DNA of 64,000 nt from Marinobacter sp. EhC06 (GCF_001650915.1 NZ_LXYO01000004.1:62001-126000); one strand, 5' to 3'; shown: positions 46,144 to 55,204, counted from the stretch's first letter. Numbers and translations: made by a program. The notes: a model not told the origin generated them from the letters alone.

Positions 46144-46425
46144 ATGTCTGAATGGCGCCTTTACGAAGTCTTTGTACGGTCCAAGCACGGCCTGAACCAC
46201 AAACACGTGGGCAGCGTGCATGCCGCTGACGCCGAGATGGCCATGGAAAACGCCCGTGACCTTTATACCCGCCGCAACGAAGGCGTAAGTATCTGGGTGG
46301 TTCCCTCCGACGCTATCACGGCCTCCGCATCCGATGAGAAGGAAGTACTCTTCGATCCGTCGGAAGACAAGGTTTACCGGCACGCTTCCTTCTACAAGCT
46401 GCCCGATGAAGTCGGACACATGTAA
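46144..46425 (+). CDS. paaB: Phenylacetyl-CoA epoxidase subunit PaaB
   Basis: The 93-residue protein has the PaaB signature EWRLYEVFVRSKHGLNHKH and AMENARDLYTRRNEG. PaaB is a small structural subunit that bridges PaaAC heterodimers. CCGGAGGAACACAAC precedes the ATG. It lies 17 bases after paaA. Confidence 0.96.
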   Translation: MSEWRLYEVFVRSKHGLNHKHVGSVHAADAEMAMENARDLYTRRNEGVSIWVVPSDAITASASDEKEVLFDPSEDKVYRHASFYKLPDEVGHM

Positions 46426-46437
46426 GGAGCGGTACCA

Positions 46438-47202
46438 ATGACACAAGCAGAAGCATTAAAGGAATACCTGCTGCGCCTGGCGGATTCCGACATGATCCTG
46501 GGTCAGCGCCTGTGCGAACTGTGCGGCAAGGCTCCGGCACTTGAGGAAGAGATGGCACTGATGAACGTTGCCCTCGACCTCGTCGGCCAGGCCCGCAACT
46601 GGTACGAGTACGCAGCTGAGCTGATCAATGATGGCCGTGATGCCGACAAACTGGCATTTCGCCGCGATGCGCATGAGTATCGCAACCTGCTGATGACCGA
46701 GCAGCCCAACGAGGACTACGCGGTCACCATGGGTCGTCAGTTCTTCTTCGACGTGTACCACTACTTCACGCTCAAGAGCCTGACCGAATCCAGCGACGAG
46801 CGTATTGCAGGCATTGCCGCCAAGGCTCTGAAAGAGGCGACCTATCACTTGCGTCGTTCCTCGGAGTGGGTGAAGCGTCTGGGCGATGGCACCGAAGAAA
46901 GCCACCGCCGCATGCAGGAGGCTGTCGATATCCTGTGGCGCTTTACCGGTGAGCTGATCACTCCAGACGACACCGATCGTGTGATGGCTGAGGCGGGCAT
47001 TGGCCCGGATCCTGACCAGCTGGCCAAAGACTGGCGCGGCATGGTCAACGAGGTGCTCACCCAGGCAACCCTGACGCCGGGCGCGGAAGACGCCTGGATG
47101 TACATGGGTGGCAAGCACGGCGAGCATACCGAACACCTTGGTTTCATTCTGGCAGAAATGCAGTTCCTGCAGAGGGCCTATCCCGATGCCACAACATGGT
47201 GA
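46438..47202 (+). CDS. paaC: Phenylacetyl-CoA epoxidase structural subunit PaaC
   Basis: The 254-residue helical protein is the non-catalytic ferritin-like partner of PaaA. It shows the family features LRLADSDMILGQRLCELCGKAPALEEEMALMNVALDLVGQARNWYEYA in pieces at about 10-60, and a C-terminal GGKHGEHTEHLGFILAEMQF. The stop overlaps paaD by 17 bases. Confidence 0.96.
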   Translation: MTQAEALKEYLLRLADSDMILGQRLCELCGKAPALEEEMALMNVALDLVGQARNWYEYAAELINDGRDADKLAFRRDAHEYRNLLMTEQPNEDYAVTMGRQFFFDVYHYFTLKSLTESSDERIAGIAAKALKEATYHLRRSSEWVKRLGDGTEESHRRMQEAVDILWRFTGELITPDDTDRVMAEAGIGPDPDQLAKDWRGMVNEVLTQATLTPGAEDAWMYMGGKHGEHTEHLGFILAEMQFLQRAYPDATTW

Positions 47203-47755
47203 TTCAGACAGCCGGTCAGCTGTCGACATTCTGATTGCCAGTGACCGGGTGCCGGCCAATGCCCGCCCCGATCTGCTGACAGAGGACGACATCTGGGCAC
47301 TGCTTGAAGAGGTCAAAGACCCTGAAGTGCCGGCAGTCAGTGTCGTGGAGCTCGGTATTGTCCGGGCGGCTCACTGGGATGGCAAAGAGCTGTCCGTTGA
47401 TGTGACCCCGACCTACTCCGGTTGCCCAGCCACCGAATTGATTGAGGAACTGATTGCCGAGGCCCTGCGGGCCGCAGGCTTCCGGGATCCGAAAATCAAA
47501 CAGGTGCTGACCCCTGCCTGGACCACCGACTGGATCACAGACGAAGGCAAAGAGAAGCTTCGGGCATTCGGCATCGCGCCGCCTGAGGGCAGTTCGAGCA
47601 AGATGAGCCTGCTCGGGGAGCCGGAAGTCATTGCCTGCCCCCACTGCGGCAGCAAGGACACCGAACGGGTCAGCGAGTTCGGATCCACCGCCTGTAAAGC
47701 CCTTTACCGTTGCAAGGAATGCCTCGAGCCCTTCGACTATTTCAAATGCATCTAG
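47186..47755 (+). CDS. paaD: PaaD, metal-cluster assembly protein of the epoxidase
   Basis: The 189-residue protein has an N-terminal MIP18/DUF59 domain (LLEEVKDPEVPAVSVVELGIVR, TPTYSGCPATELIEE) and a C-terminal four-Cys site CPHCGSKD...CKECLEPFDYFKC at about 152-189. PaaD is thought to help assemble the metal cofactors of the epoxidase complex. I use the ATG 47186 within the end of paaC; the frame stays open upstream but with no family similarity. Confidence 0.93.
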   Translation: MPQHGDSDSRSAVDILIASDRVPANARPDLLTEDDIWALLEEVKDPEVPAVSVVELGIVRAAHWDGKELSVDVTPTYSGCPATELIEELIAEALRAAGFRDPKIKQVLTPAWTTDWITDEGKEKLRAFGIAPPEGSSSKMSLLGEPEVIACPHCGSKDTERVSEFGSTACKALYRCKECLEPFDYFKCI

Positions 47756-47768
47756 AGCCGATACGATC

Positions 47769-48848
47769 ATGAACAAATTCTACTCACTGACCCTCAAAGA
47801 GGTCAGACCTGAAACAAGAAACGCCGTATCACTTGCTTTTGACGTGCCGGAAGATCTGGCAGACAAGTTCCATTACCAGCAGGGCCAGCACCTGATCGTG
47901 CGCACCAAGCTGGATGGTGAGGAAGTCCGCCGCTCCTACTCGATCTGCCGCAGCGTCAACGACCAGGAACTGCGTATTGCCGTCAAACAGGTTCCCGGTG
48001 GTCGCTTCTCCACGTTCGCCAATGAGCAGCTCAAGCCCGGCCAGACACTCGAAGTCATGCCTCCCCAGGGTCATTTTTCCATCGATCTGGACCCGGAGCG
48101 TGAAGGCAATTACCTGGCCGTTGCCGCCGGCAGTGGCATCACACCGATTCTGTCGATCGTGAAAACCACACTGGAGACCGAGCCTAAGAGTGAGGTCACC
48201 CTGTTCTACGGCAACAAGGCCACCAGCAGCACCATGTTCCGTGACGAGCTGCAGGACCTGAAGAACGAGTACATGTCACGCCTGAACCTGGTGTACATCT
48301 TCACCCGCGAAGAGCAGGACATTGACCTGTATAACGGTCGCATCGATCACGAGAAGTGCGACAAGCTGTTCGACCACTGGATTAATGCCAAGGAACTGAC
48401 AGCTGCCTTCATCTGTGGCCCACAGTTGATGACCGAAACCGTGCGGGACTCCCTGCTGAACCACGGCATGGAAAAGAGCAAGATCCACTTCGAATTGTTT
48501 ACCCCGGCTGGCGGTGTTCCCCAGGCCCGGAAAGACCGGGATCCGGCCCACGTCGATCCCCAGTCGATCAGCGAAGTGACCGTGATTGCGGATGGCCGCT
48601 CCCTGACTTTCCCGCTGGTGCGCGATACCAAGAGCATCCTCGATGCCGGGAATGAAGAAGGCGCCGATCTGCCCTACTCGTGCAAGGCCGGCGTCTGCTC
48701 GACCTGCCGCGCCAAGGTGGTGGAAGGCGAAGTGGAGATGGACCAGAACTTTGCTCTGGAAGACTACGAGGTGGAAGCCGGTTACGTGCTTTCCTGCCAG
48801 TGCTATCCGATCAGCGACAAGGTGGTTCTGGACTACGACGAAATGTAG
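47769..48848 (+). CDS. paaE: Phenylacetyl-CoA epoxidase reductase subunit PaaE
   Basis: The 359-residue NADPH oxidoreductase passes electrons to PaaA. An FAD-binding region (RRSYSICRSVND) and NAD(P) region fill about 1-240, and a plant-type 2Fe-2S domain closes the protein, with Cys residues in YSCKAGVCSTCRAKV and LSCQCYP. ATG 47769 is 13 bases after paaD. It completes paaABCDE. Confidence 0.95.
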   Translation: MNKFYSLTLKEVRPETRNAVSLAFDVPEDLADKFHYQQGQHLIVRTKLDGEEVRRSYSICRSVNDQELRIAVKQVPGGRFSTFANEQLKPGQTLEVMPPQGHFSIDLDPEREGNYLAVAAGSGITPILSIVKTTLETEPKSEVTLFYGNKATSSTMFRDELQDLKNEYMSRLNLVYIFTREEQDIDLYNGRIDHEKCDKLFDHWINAKELTAAFICGPQLMTETVRDSLLNHGMEKSKIHFELFTPAGGVPQARKDRDPAHVDPQSISEVTVIADGRSLTFPLVRDTKSILDAGNEEGADLPYSCKAGVCSTCRAKVVEGEVEMDQNFALEDYEVEAGYVLSCQCYPISDKVVLDYDEM

Positions 48849-48876
48849 TTTCCGCCCCCAAAACAAGACAAGAGTG

Positions 48877-48906
48877 AGGCAAGTCCCGCAGCAACGGGGC
48901 TTGCCT
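48877..48906 (+). other. Hairpin between paaE and paaZ
   Basis: GGCAAGTCCCG and CGGGGCTTGCC pair over 11 bases with one G-T pair and a 6-base loop, just before paaZ. It lacks a good T run, so it may be a weak terminator or may set paaZ level relative to the epoxidase genes. Confidence 0.45.
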
Positions 48907-48935
48907 TCGCGTTTCAGAAACGAATGGAGTTCCCC

Positions 48936-50981
48936 ATGTCAGTCCTGAAAAGTTTCATTGCCGGCCAATGGGTCGGTGAAAAGCCTGCCAAGGCTTTGCC
49001 CAGTGCGGTGAATGGCGAGATCGTTGCTCACACCCACGACGACACCCTCGATTTCAAGAACGCTGTTGAGTATGGCCGCAAGGTTGGCGGCAAAAATCTG
49101 ATGGCGATGGATTTCCAGGAGCGTGCCCTGGCCCTGAAGGCCATGGCCCTGTACCTCCAGGAACACAAGAAAGAACTTTACGCCCTGTCGATGCATACCG
49201 GTTCCACCAAAGGCGATAACGGCATCGATATCGATGGTGGCTTCGGCACACTGTTCTCCTACGCGAGCATGGGCCGCCGCGAACTGCCCTCGGGCAACGT
49301 GGTTCACGAAGGCCCGGTGACTCCGCTGGGCAAGAACAACCACTTTGCAGGCACCCATATCCTGGTGCCCCGTGGTGGTGTGGCGGTTCACATTGATGCC
49401 TACAACTTCCCGGTGTGGGGCATGCTCGAAAAGTTTGCACCCACCTTCCTGGCGGGCATGCCGTCCATCGTGAAGCCGGCCACCTCAACCTGCTACGTGA
49501 CCGAACTCGCCGTCCGCCTGATGCAGGAATCCGGCGCGCTTCCGGAAGGCAGCCTGCAGTTGATCATCGGCAGCACCGGCGACCTGTTTGACCATCTGGA
49601 AGAGCAGGACGTAGTGACCTTTACCGGTTCCGCCGCAACCGCCCGCAAACTCAAGAACCATCCGAACATCATTAACCGTTCGATTCCGTTCAACGCCGAG
49701 GCCGATTCACTGAACAGTGCCATTCTGGCGCCGGACGTCACCCCGGAGCACGAAGAATTCGACATCTTCGTGAAGGAAATACGCCGCGAGATGACCGCTA
49801 AGGCCGGTCAGAAATGTACCGCCATTCGTCGTATCCTGGTGCCGAAAGATCAGGTGAACGCGGTCTGCGATAAGCTCAAAGAGCAGCTTTCCAAGGTCAC
49901 CGTGGGCGATCCTGCAGTAGAAGGCGTTCGCATGGGCGCCCTGGCTTCCGTCGACCAGCTGGAAGATGTGAAAGCCAATATCCAGGAACTGCTCAAGACC
50001 AGTGAGCTGGTTGTTGGTGGCGAAGGCAACTTCAAGGCCACTGGCGATGGCACAGAAAAAGGCGCTTTCATTGAGCCCCACCTGCTGCTGTGCCGGAACC
50101 CGGAAAATGGCTGTGGCGCCCACGACATTGAGGCGTTCGGCCCCGTGGCCACCGTGATTCCCTACGACACCATCGAGGATGCCGTTGAGCTGTGTTCAAA
50201 AGGCCGCGGCTCCCTGGTCACTACCCTGACCACCCGGGACCCCGCCATTGCCGGCAGGATCGCGCCACTGCTGGCCGCTTTCCATGGCCGCCTGCACCTG
50301 CTGGACGCTGAAGCCGCGAAGGAATCGACCGGTCACGGCTCGCCCCTGCCCATGCTGAAGCATGGCGGCCCCGGGCGCGCCGGCGGCGGTGAGGAACTGG
50401 GCGGTATCCGTGCGGTTCACCACTACCTGCAGCGCACCGCCATCCAGGGCTCTCCGAGCATGCTGGCAGCGGTTACCCGCGAGTATGTGCGCGGTGCGAA
50501 CGTTATCGAAACCGAGGTACATCCGTTCCGTCGCCACTTCGAGGACCTGCAGATCAACGAGTCCCTGCTGACACATCGCCGCACGGTGACCGAAGCAGAC
50601 ATCGTGAACTTTGGCTGCCTCTCAGGCGATCATTTCTACATGCATTTCGATGAGCTTGCTGCGCGCGAATCCCAGTTCGGCAAGCGCATCGCCCATGGTT
50701 ACTTTGTACTGTCGGCCGCTGCCGGCCTGTTCGTTTCCCCGGGTGAAGGTCCGGTACTGGCGAACTACGGCCTGGACACACTGCGGTTCATTGAACCGGT
50801 AGCGCCGGGTGACACCATCCGCGCACGGCTGACGTGCAAGCGCAAGATCGATCAGGGTCGGACATCCCCCGACGGCCACCCCCAGGGTGTGGTTGTATGG
50901 GACGTCCAGGTGACCAACCAGAACGACGAGCTGGTTGCGAGCTACGACATCCTGACACTGGTTGCCAAGAGGCCCGAGTAA
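48936..50981 (+). CDS. paaZ: PaaZ, bifunctional oxepin-CoA hydrolase / aldehyde dehydrogenase
   Basis: The 681-residue fusion protein opens the oxepin-CoA ring and oxidises the aldehyde. The N-terminal aldehyde dehydrogenase (about 1-520) has catalytic Cys294 in KAGQKCTAIRRI; the C-terminal MaoC-like hydratase (about 540-681) has NFGCLSGDHFYMHFDE with its Asp and His. I chose ATG 48936, preceded by GGAG; an ATG four codons earlier overlaps that site. Length equals that of E. coli PaaZ. It converges on the ABC transporter operon, with a shared terminator between. Confidence 0.95.
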   Translation: MSVLKSFIAGQWVGEKPAKALPSAVNGEIVAHTHDDTLDFKNAVEYGRKVGGKNLMAMDFQERALALKAMALYLQEHKKELYALSMHTGSTKGDNGIDIDGGFGTLFSYASMGRRELPSGNVVHEGPVTPLGKNNHFAGTHILVPRGGVAVHIDAYNFPVWGMLEKFAPTFLAGMPSIVKPATSTCYVTELAVRLMQESGALPEGSLQLIIGSTGDLFDHLEEQDVVTFTGSAATARKLKNHPNIINRSIPFNAEADSLNSAILAPDVTPEHEEFDIFVKEIRREMTAKAGQKCTAIRRILVPKDQVNAVCDKLKEQLSKVTVGDPAVEGVRMGALASVDQLEDVKANIQELLKTSELVVGGEGNFKATGDGTEKGAFIEPHLLLCRNPENGCGAHDIEAFGPVATVIPYDTIEDAVELCSKGRGSLVTTLTTRDPAIAGRIAPLLAAFHGRLHLLDAEAAKESTGHGSPLPMLKHGGPGRAGGGEELGGIRAVHHYLQRTAIQGSPSMLAAVTREYVRGANVIETEVHPFRRHFEDLQINESLLTHRRTVTEADIVNFGCLSGDHFYMHFDELAARESQFGKRIAHGYFVLSAAAGLFVSPGEGPVLANYGLDTLRFIEPVAPGDTIRARLTCKRKIDQGRTSPDGHPQGVVVWDVQVTNQNDELVASYDILTLVAKRPE

Positions 50982-51037
50982 CACCGGGCTTCCCTGCTTT
51001 CTCCCTGTCTTGGACCCCAGGGGGAAAGCGTCAGGCA

Positions 51038-51079
51038 AATAAAAGGGGGACAGGTCGCAAGACCTGTCCCCCTTTTATT
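51038..51079. terminator. Bidirectional terminator between paaZ and the liv-type operon
   Basis: AATAAAAGGGGGACAGGTC and its complement form a perfect 19-base stem closed by a GCAA tetraloop. A- and T-rich ends flank both sides. It stops transcripts of paaZ from the left and of the transporter operon from the right. Confidence 0.88.
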
Positions 51080-51102
51080 GGTGCAAGGAAAGTTCCGGGC
51101 GT

Positions 51103-52467
51103 TTACATGCCCAGGTAAGCCTCACGAACCTTCTCATTGCTGAGCAGTTCACGGCCGGTGCCTTCAATCACCACCTTGCCGGTCTCCAGCACATAGCCGC
51201 GATCAGCCAGTGCCAATGCCTGGGAGGCATTCTGCTCTACCAGGAAGATGGTAATGCCCTCTTCCTTCAGTTCCTTGACGATGTTGAAGATCTCTTCGAT
51301 GATCAACGGCGCCAGACCCATACTGGGCTCGTCCAGAAGCAGCAGCCTCGGCTTGGCCATCAGGGCACGCCCCATGGCCAACATCTGCTGCTGACCGCCG
51401 GAGAGCTCACCCGCCAGGTTATGACGCTTCTGACGCAGGATCGGGAACTTGGTGTACATCCGCTCCAGATCGTCCATTACCTCGGGGGTTTTGCCACGGG
51501 TATAGGCGCCCAGAAGCAGGTTGTCGTGAACGCTCAGGTCCTTGAACACCTGCCGGCCTTCTGGCACCTGAACAATGCCATCAGCCACCCGCTGATCCGC
51601 GCTGATCTTGGACAGATCCTTGCCCTCGAAGGTGATGGCACCACGGTCGGTGGGCTGCAAACCAGAAATAGTCATCAGCAAGGTGGACTTGCCGGCACCA
51701 TTGGCGCCGACAAGTGACACGATCTCACCACTATTGATGTGGATGTCCACATCATGCAGCACTTCAATCTGGCCGTAAGACGTCACCAGTCCCTTGATGG
51801 ACAGCATCTCTTCTTTAGCATGAGGTGCAGTCACCCGGTCTGCGTGCTTCAGGCCGAGACCACCGAATTTCTCTGGGGTGTAGCTGACAATCTGGTGCCG
51901 CAGTTCCCGGAACTCTTCCCGAACGCGCTCACCGAACAACGGATCATTTTCCACGTCCCGGGCTTCGATGATCTGCTGCCAGTCTTCTTCCGTCAGCAGT
52001 TTACGGGCCCGCGGAATGACCACACCCTCTTCCTTGCGAATGTGTTTGCGCAAGGCTTCCGTGAAACGCGCCAGAGCATGACTGAACTCTTCGCGACCTT
52101 CTGGCCAGCCTTTTTCGCATTCTGCCAACAACTGGCGCAACTCCACCAGCTTTTCGTGACCGATGACATAACCCTTGGCCAGCTTCTCCAGCAGAGGCGC
52201 TGTTTCGGGGGACTTCTCACTGAGCCGTTTGTACAGCTCAATGTCCGTGGGCGTGCTATGGACCCGCTGGGAGAAGTGCTGAATGTAATCAAAAATAGTT
52301 GTCAGCAGCCGCTCATCCGGCCGCTGATCGTTGAGATTCATATCACTCAGAAGCTGATCCAGCAGATCCAGAATCCGCCACAGCGCTTGGTGTTCATGAA
52401 CAATAATCCGTACGGCCTGCTCACTGCGTGACTGGGCAGGCGCCATTTCAGTGTTTTGCTCGCTCAT
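51103..52467 (-). CDS. Hemerythrin-like domain fused to LivF-type ABC ATPase
   Basis: This 454-residue protein has two parts. Residues 1-200 are a hemerythrin-like (HHE) four-helix domain: H24/H26 (IIVHEHQALWRIL), H64/H70 (DYIQHFSQRVH), H104 (VIGHEKLVEL) and H142/E146 (HIRKEEGVVIP) can form an iron site. From about residue 221 a complete LivF ATPase follows: Walker A GANGAGKST at about 254-262, LSGGQQQ signature, Walker B LLLLDEPSMGL and VEQN switch. Typical LivF proteins start near residue 221 here (MLSIKGLVTSYG), so the first domain is an addition. The start 52467 has AAGGAG upstream. It is the last gene of livKHMGF. The domain could let O2, iron or NO influence uptake; this is inference. 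Confidence 0.92.
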   Translation of the reverse strand: MSEQNTEMAPAQSRSEQAVRIIVHEHQALWRILDLLDQLLSDMNLNDQRPDERLLTTIFDYIQHFSQRVHSTPTDIELYKRLSEKSPETAPLLEKLAKGYVIGHEKLVELRQLLAECEKGWPEGREEFSHALARFTEALRKHIRKEEGVVIPRARKLLTEEDWQQIIEARDVENDPLFGERVREEFRELRHQIVSYTPEKFGGLGLKHADRVTAPHAKEEMLSIKGLVTSYGQIEVLHDVDIHINSGEIVSLVGANGAGKSTLLMTISGLQPTDRGAITFEGKDLSKISADQRVADGIVQVPEGRQVFKDLSVHDNLLLGAYTRGKTPEVMDDLERMYTKFPILRQKRHNLAGELSGGQQQMLAMGRALMAKPRLLLLDEPSMGLAPLIIEEIFNIVKELKEEGITIFLVEQNASQALALADRGYVLETGKVVIEGTGRELLSNEKVREAYLGM

Positions 52468-52484
52468 GTGAAATGTCTCCTTGC

Positions 52485-53243
52485 TCAGCCACCCAAATAG
52501 GCGGCGATAACATCCGGGTTCTGGCGAATTTCCTCAGGGGTTCCTTCAGCCAGAACACGGCCGTAGTTAAGCACCAGCAGCCGGTCGGATATGCCCATCA
52601 CCAGCTTCATGTCGTGCTCAACCAGCATTACCGTGGTGCCCTGATCAGCAATCTTCCGGATCAGCTCTTCCAGGGCAGCAGTTTCAACCGCGTTCAAACC
52701 GGCGGCTGGCTCATCCAGAAGAATAACCTTGGGTTCAGCCGCCAGCGCCCGGGCGATTTCCAGACGCTTCAATGCGCCATAGGACATGGCCGAGGCATCC
52801 GTATCGAGGTAGTCACCACAGCCCACATATTCCATAAGTTCCGCCGCACGCTTACGGGCAGCAGCTTCGTTGCGACGCAGGGACGGCAAACGGAAAAGGG
52901 TGGTAAACAGGCTGCTTTTGAGCTGCAGGTGCCGACCCAGCATCACGTTTTCGATGGCGGTCATGTTCATGCAGATCTGCATCTGCTGGAACGTGCGGCA
53001 CATGCCCCGCTCTGCCAGCTCATTCGGCTCCAGTTTAGCGGTGCTCTCACCGTTCAGCAGAATCTCGCCTTTGGTCGGTGTGTAGAGCCCGGTGATCAGG
53101 TTAAACAGCGTGGTCTTGCCGGCACCGTTGGGGCCAATAACCGAATAGACCTGTCCGGCCTCTACGGAGAAACTGACACCTTCCACAGCATGGACACCAC
53201 CGAAGGCTTTATCCAGCCCTTTGACTTCAACCAGTGCTGTCAT
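52485..53243 (-). CDS. LivG-type ABC transporter ATPase
   Basis: The 252-residue ATPase has Walker A GPNGAGKTT at about 36-44, the branched-chain-transporter features NLITGLYTPTKGEI and CRTFQQMQICMNMTAIENVMLGRH, and Walker B VILLDEPAAGLNAVE with the switch VEHDM. It pairs with the LivF-type ATPase downstream. Its ATG overlaps the permease stop (4 bases). The cluster context suggests aromatic acid uptake. Confidence 0.93.
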   Translation of the reverse strand: MTALVEVKGLDKAFGGVHAVEGVSFSVEAGQVYSVIGPNGAGKTTLFNLITGLYTPTKGEILLNGESTAKLEPNELAERGMCRTFQQMQICMNMTAIENVMLGRHLQLKSSLFTTLFRLPSLRRNEAAARKRAAELMEYVGCGDYLDTDASAMSYGALKRLEIARALAAEPKVILLDEPAAGLNAVETAALEELIRKIADQGTTVMLVEHDMKLVMGISDRLLVLNYGRVLAEGTPEEIRQNPDVIAAYLGG

Positions 53244-54247
53244 GCCTCACCCCCTGCTTTTTTGCGCATTTTCCTGGAAACAAAAGCAGTCAGCGTTGGC
53301 AACAGCCCTTTGGGCATGAAGATCATGGTAAGCATCAGTATCAGACCGAACATAACGTGCTCCAGCTCCTGGAAATCCGCCAGGACCTGGGGCAACAACT
53401 TGAGCACCACAGCGCCGATGATCACTCCGAAGGTAGAGCCCATGCCACCCAGAACGACCATGGTGATGAAAAGAATGGAGAATTCGAAGCTTGCCACCGC
53501 AGGCGTGATAAAACCCTGGAAGTGGGCATAGAGGCTACCCATCAGGCTGGCATAGATGGCAGAGATGACAAACACCAGGCTTTTGTACTTCGCGGTGTTT
53601 ACGCCGACCACACTGGCCGCCACTTCCGAACCATGAACCGAACGCAGTGCCCGGCCAATGGGCGATTCGATAAGGTTCAGGGCAAACCAGACAGCCACCA
53701 GAAGCACGACGCTGGCGAAGATATACCAGGCCTGGAAGCCTTCAATATCGATGCCAAACAGCGAATAGCTACCAAAAGCGCTCAGTTCCCAGCCAAACAC
53801 CTCGAATGCCGGAACCGGCATGCCGTCGGGCCCGCCGGTGAGTGCCCGCTCGTTGTTCAGGATGATGGCAATGATGAAGCCTACTGCAAGGGTCGCCATG
53901 GACAGATAGTGGCCCTTCAGGCGCAGAATCGGTCGCCCGACAATCCAGGCAATAAAGCCCACAACAATTGCTCCGACCACCAGCGCGGGCACTGAAGGCC
54001 AGCCGTAAGTGCCGGTCGCGATGCCGGTAAAGTAGGCTCCAAGACCGAAGAAGCCGGCGTGGCCAAGACTGATCTGGCCAGCAAAACCCACCAGGAGATT
54101 AAGGCCAACCACCGTGGCAGCAATGATCGCCATCTGGGTAACCAGCTCATAATGGAACGGGTTGCCGAGAAAAGCGGGCAGAATAATGAGAATGAGGGCA
54201 AGGATCATCAGCCCCCGGAGGCGCGACTGCATAAACGTATTCAACAT
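53240..54247 (-). CDS. LivM-type ABC transporter permease
   Basis: The 335-residue permease has about ten helices and the LivM pattern NLLVGFAGQISLGHAGFFGLGAY at about 49-71, with a C-terminal EAA-like loop (GGMGSTFGVIIGAVVLKLLPQ). It forms the membrane pore with the LivH-type protein. It overlaps livG by 4 bases, and its start overlaps the stop of livH by one base. Confidence 0.93.
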   Translation of the reverse strand: MLNTFMQSRLRGLMILALILIILPAFLGNPFHYELVTQMAIIAATVVGLNLLVGFAGQISLGHAGFFGLGAYFTGIATGTYGWPSVPALVVGAIVVGFIAWIVGRPILRLKGHYLSMATLAVGFIIAIILNNERALTGGPDGMPVPAFEVFGWELSAFGSYSLFGIDIEGFQAWYIFASVVLLVAVWFALNLIESPIGRALRSVHGSEVAASVVGVNTAKYKSLVFVISAIYASLMGSLYAHFQGFITPAVASFEFSILFITMVVLGGMGSTFGVIIGAVVLKLLPQVLADFQELEHVMFGLILMLTMIFMPKGLLPTLTAFVSRKMRKKAGGEA

Positions 54248-55122
54248 CAGACGCGCTCCACTACCTTGGCACCAAACAATCCGCGGGGCATGAAGAACAG
54301 CACCAGCAGGATCATGGAGAATGCCACAGCATCCTTGTAGTCCGATGAGATGTAACCGGCTGCCATGGCTTCAACGATACCCAGCGACAGACCACCTACA
54401 ACCGCGCCAACACCGCTACCCAGGCCACCAATGGCAGCGGCCACAAAGCCTTTGAGCCCGAGAATGATACCGATGTCGTACGACGTGAACGTGATCGGAG
54501 CAACCACAATACCGGCTACAGATCCCAGCAGTGCTGACACCATAAACGCCAGCATGAGCACCATCTGAGTCCGGATACCAACAAGGCGCGCCGCCTCCTT
54601 GTTCATGGACGTGGCCAGAATGGCTTTACCAATCAGCGTCTTGGTAAAGAACAGTACCAGCCCCACTACCAGGATCGCACCGATACCCAGAACCCAAAGG
54701 CTCTGGCTGTTCAGCACGGCGCCAAAGACCTGAATGGGCTGGTCTGTGCTGAAATTCTGCATCACGTGGTATTCCTTGCCCCAGACTACCTGGGCAATAC
54801 CGCGAATAAAGATCGACGCGCCGATGGTGATAATGATCAGGGTAACAACATCGGCCTGCTTGGCAGGTGCAATCGCGAACCTCTGCAGGGCGACGCCAAG
54901 AATGCCGGCCAGGATCACGGCCAACACGACCGCCAGGATCATGGGCACGCCCATGGCCGTAAGCGAAACCGTAGCCATGCCTCCAATCATCAGGAACTCG
55001 CCCTGGGCGAAGTTGATGACGTGACTGGCGTTATAGATGAGGGTAAATCCGAGGGCTATCAGGGCGTAAGTCGCACCGATAGTAATCCCGGTGAACAGGT
55101 ACTGTAAGAATTCTGCGAGCAT
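54247..55122 (-). CDS. LivH-type ABC transporter permease
   Basis: The 291-residue permease has about eight helices and starts LQYLFTGITIGATYALIALGFTLIYNASHVINFAQGEF in pieces at about 6-42, the LivH signature. It is followed directly by livM. An 82-base gap with a strong hairpin separates it from the binding-protein gene upstream. Confidence 0.93.
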   Translation of the reverse strand: MLAEFLQYLFTGITIGATYALIALGFTLIYNASHVINFAQGEFLMIGGMATVSLTAMGVPMILAVVLAVILAGILGVALQRFAIAPAKQADVVTLIIITIGASIFIRGIAQVVWGKEYHVMQNFSTDQPIQVFGAVLNSQSLWVLGIGAILVVGLVLFFTKTLIGKAILATSMNKEAARLVGIRTQMVLMLAFMVSALLGSVAGIVVAPITFTSYDIGIILGLKGFVAAAIGGLGSGVGAVVGGLSLGIVEAMAAGYISSDYKDAVAFSMILLVLFFMPRGLFGAKVVERV

Positions 55123-55144
55123 AGCGGTGGTTCCGGTCGAACAT

Positions 55145-55184
55145 CGGCTGGCGACTTACCCTGAAAAGGGGTCATCGCCAGCCG
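55145..55184 (-). promoter_or_regulatory. Hairpin between the binding-protein gene and livH
   Basis: CGGCTGGCGA (55145-55154) and TCGCCAGCCG (55175-55184) pair perfectly over 10 bases, and an inner ACCC/GGGT stem closes part of the loop. There is no T run. It probably stabilises the 3' end of the binding-protein message, so that protein is made in excess. Confidence 0.55.
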
Positions 55185-55204
55185 CGAGACAGGTTAAAGG
55201 GGTA

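Noticed and set aside
51793-51807. Separate start for a normal LivF at residue 221
   Set aside because: An ATG is present and an AAGAAGAG stretch directly touches it, but spacing is too short for a good ribosome site, and a strong site precedes the long form. An additional short product cannot be ruled out.
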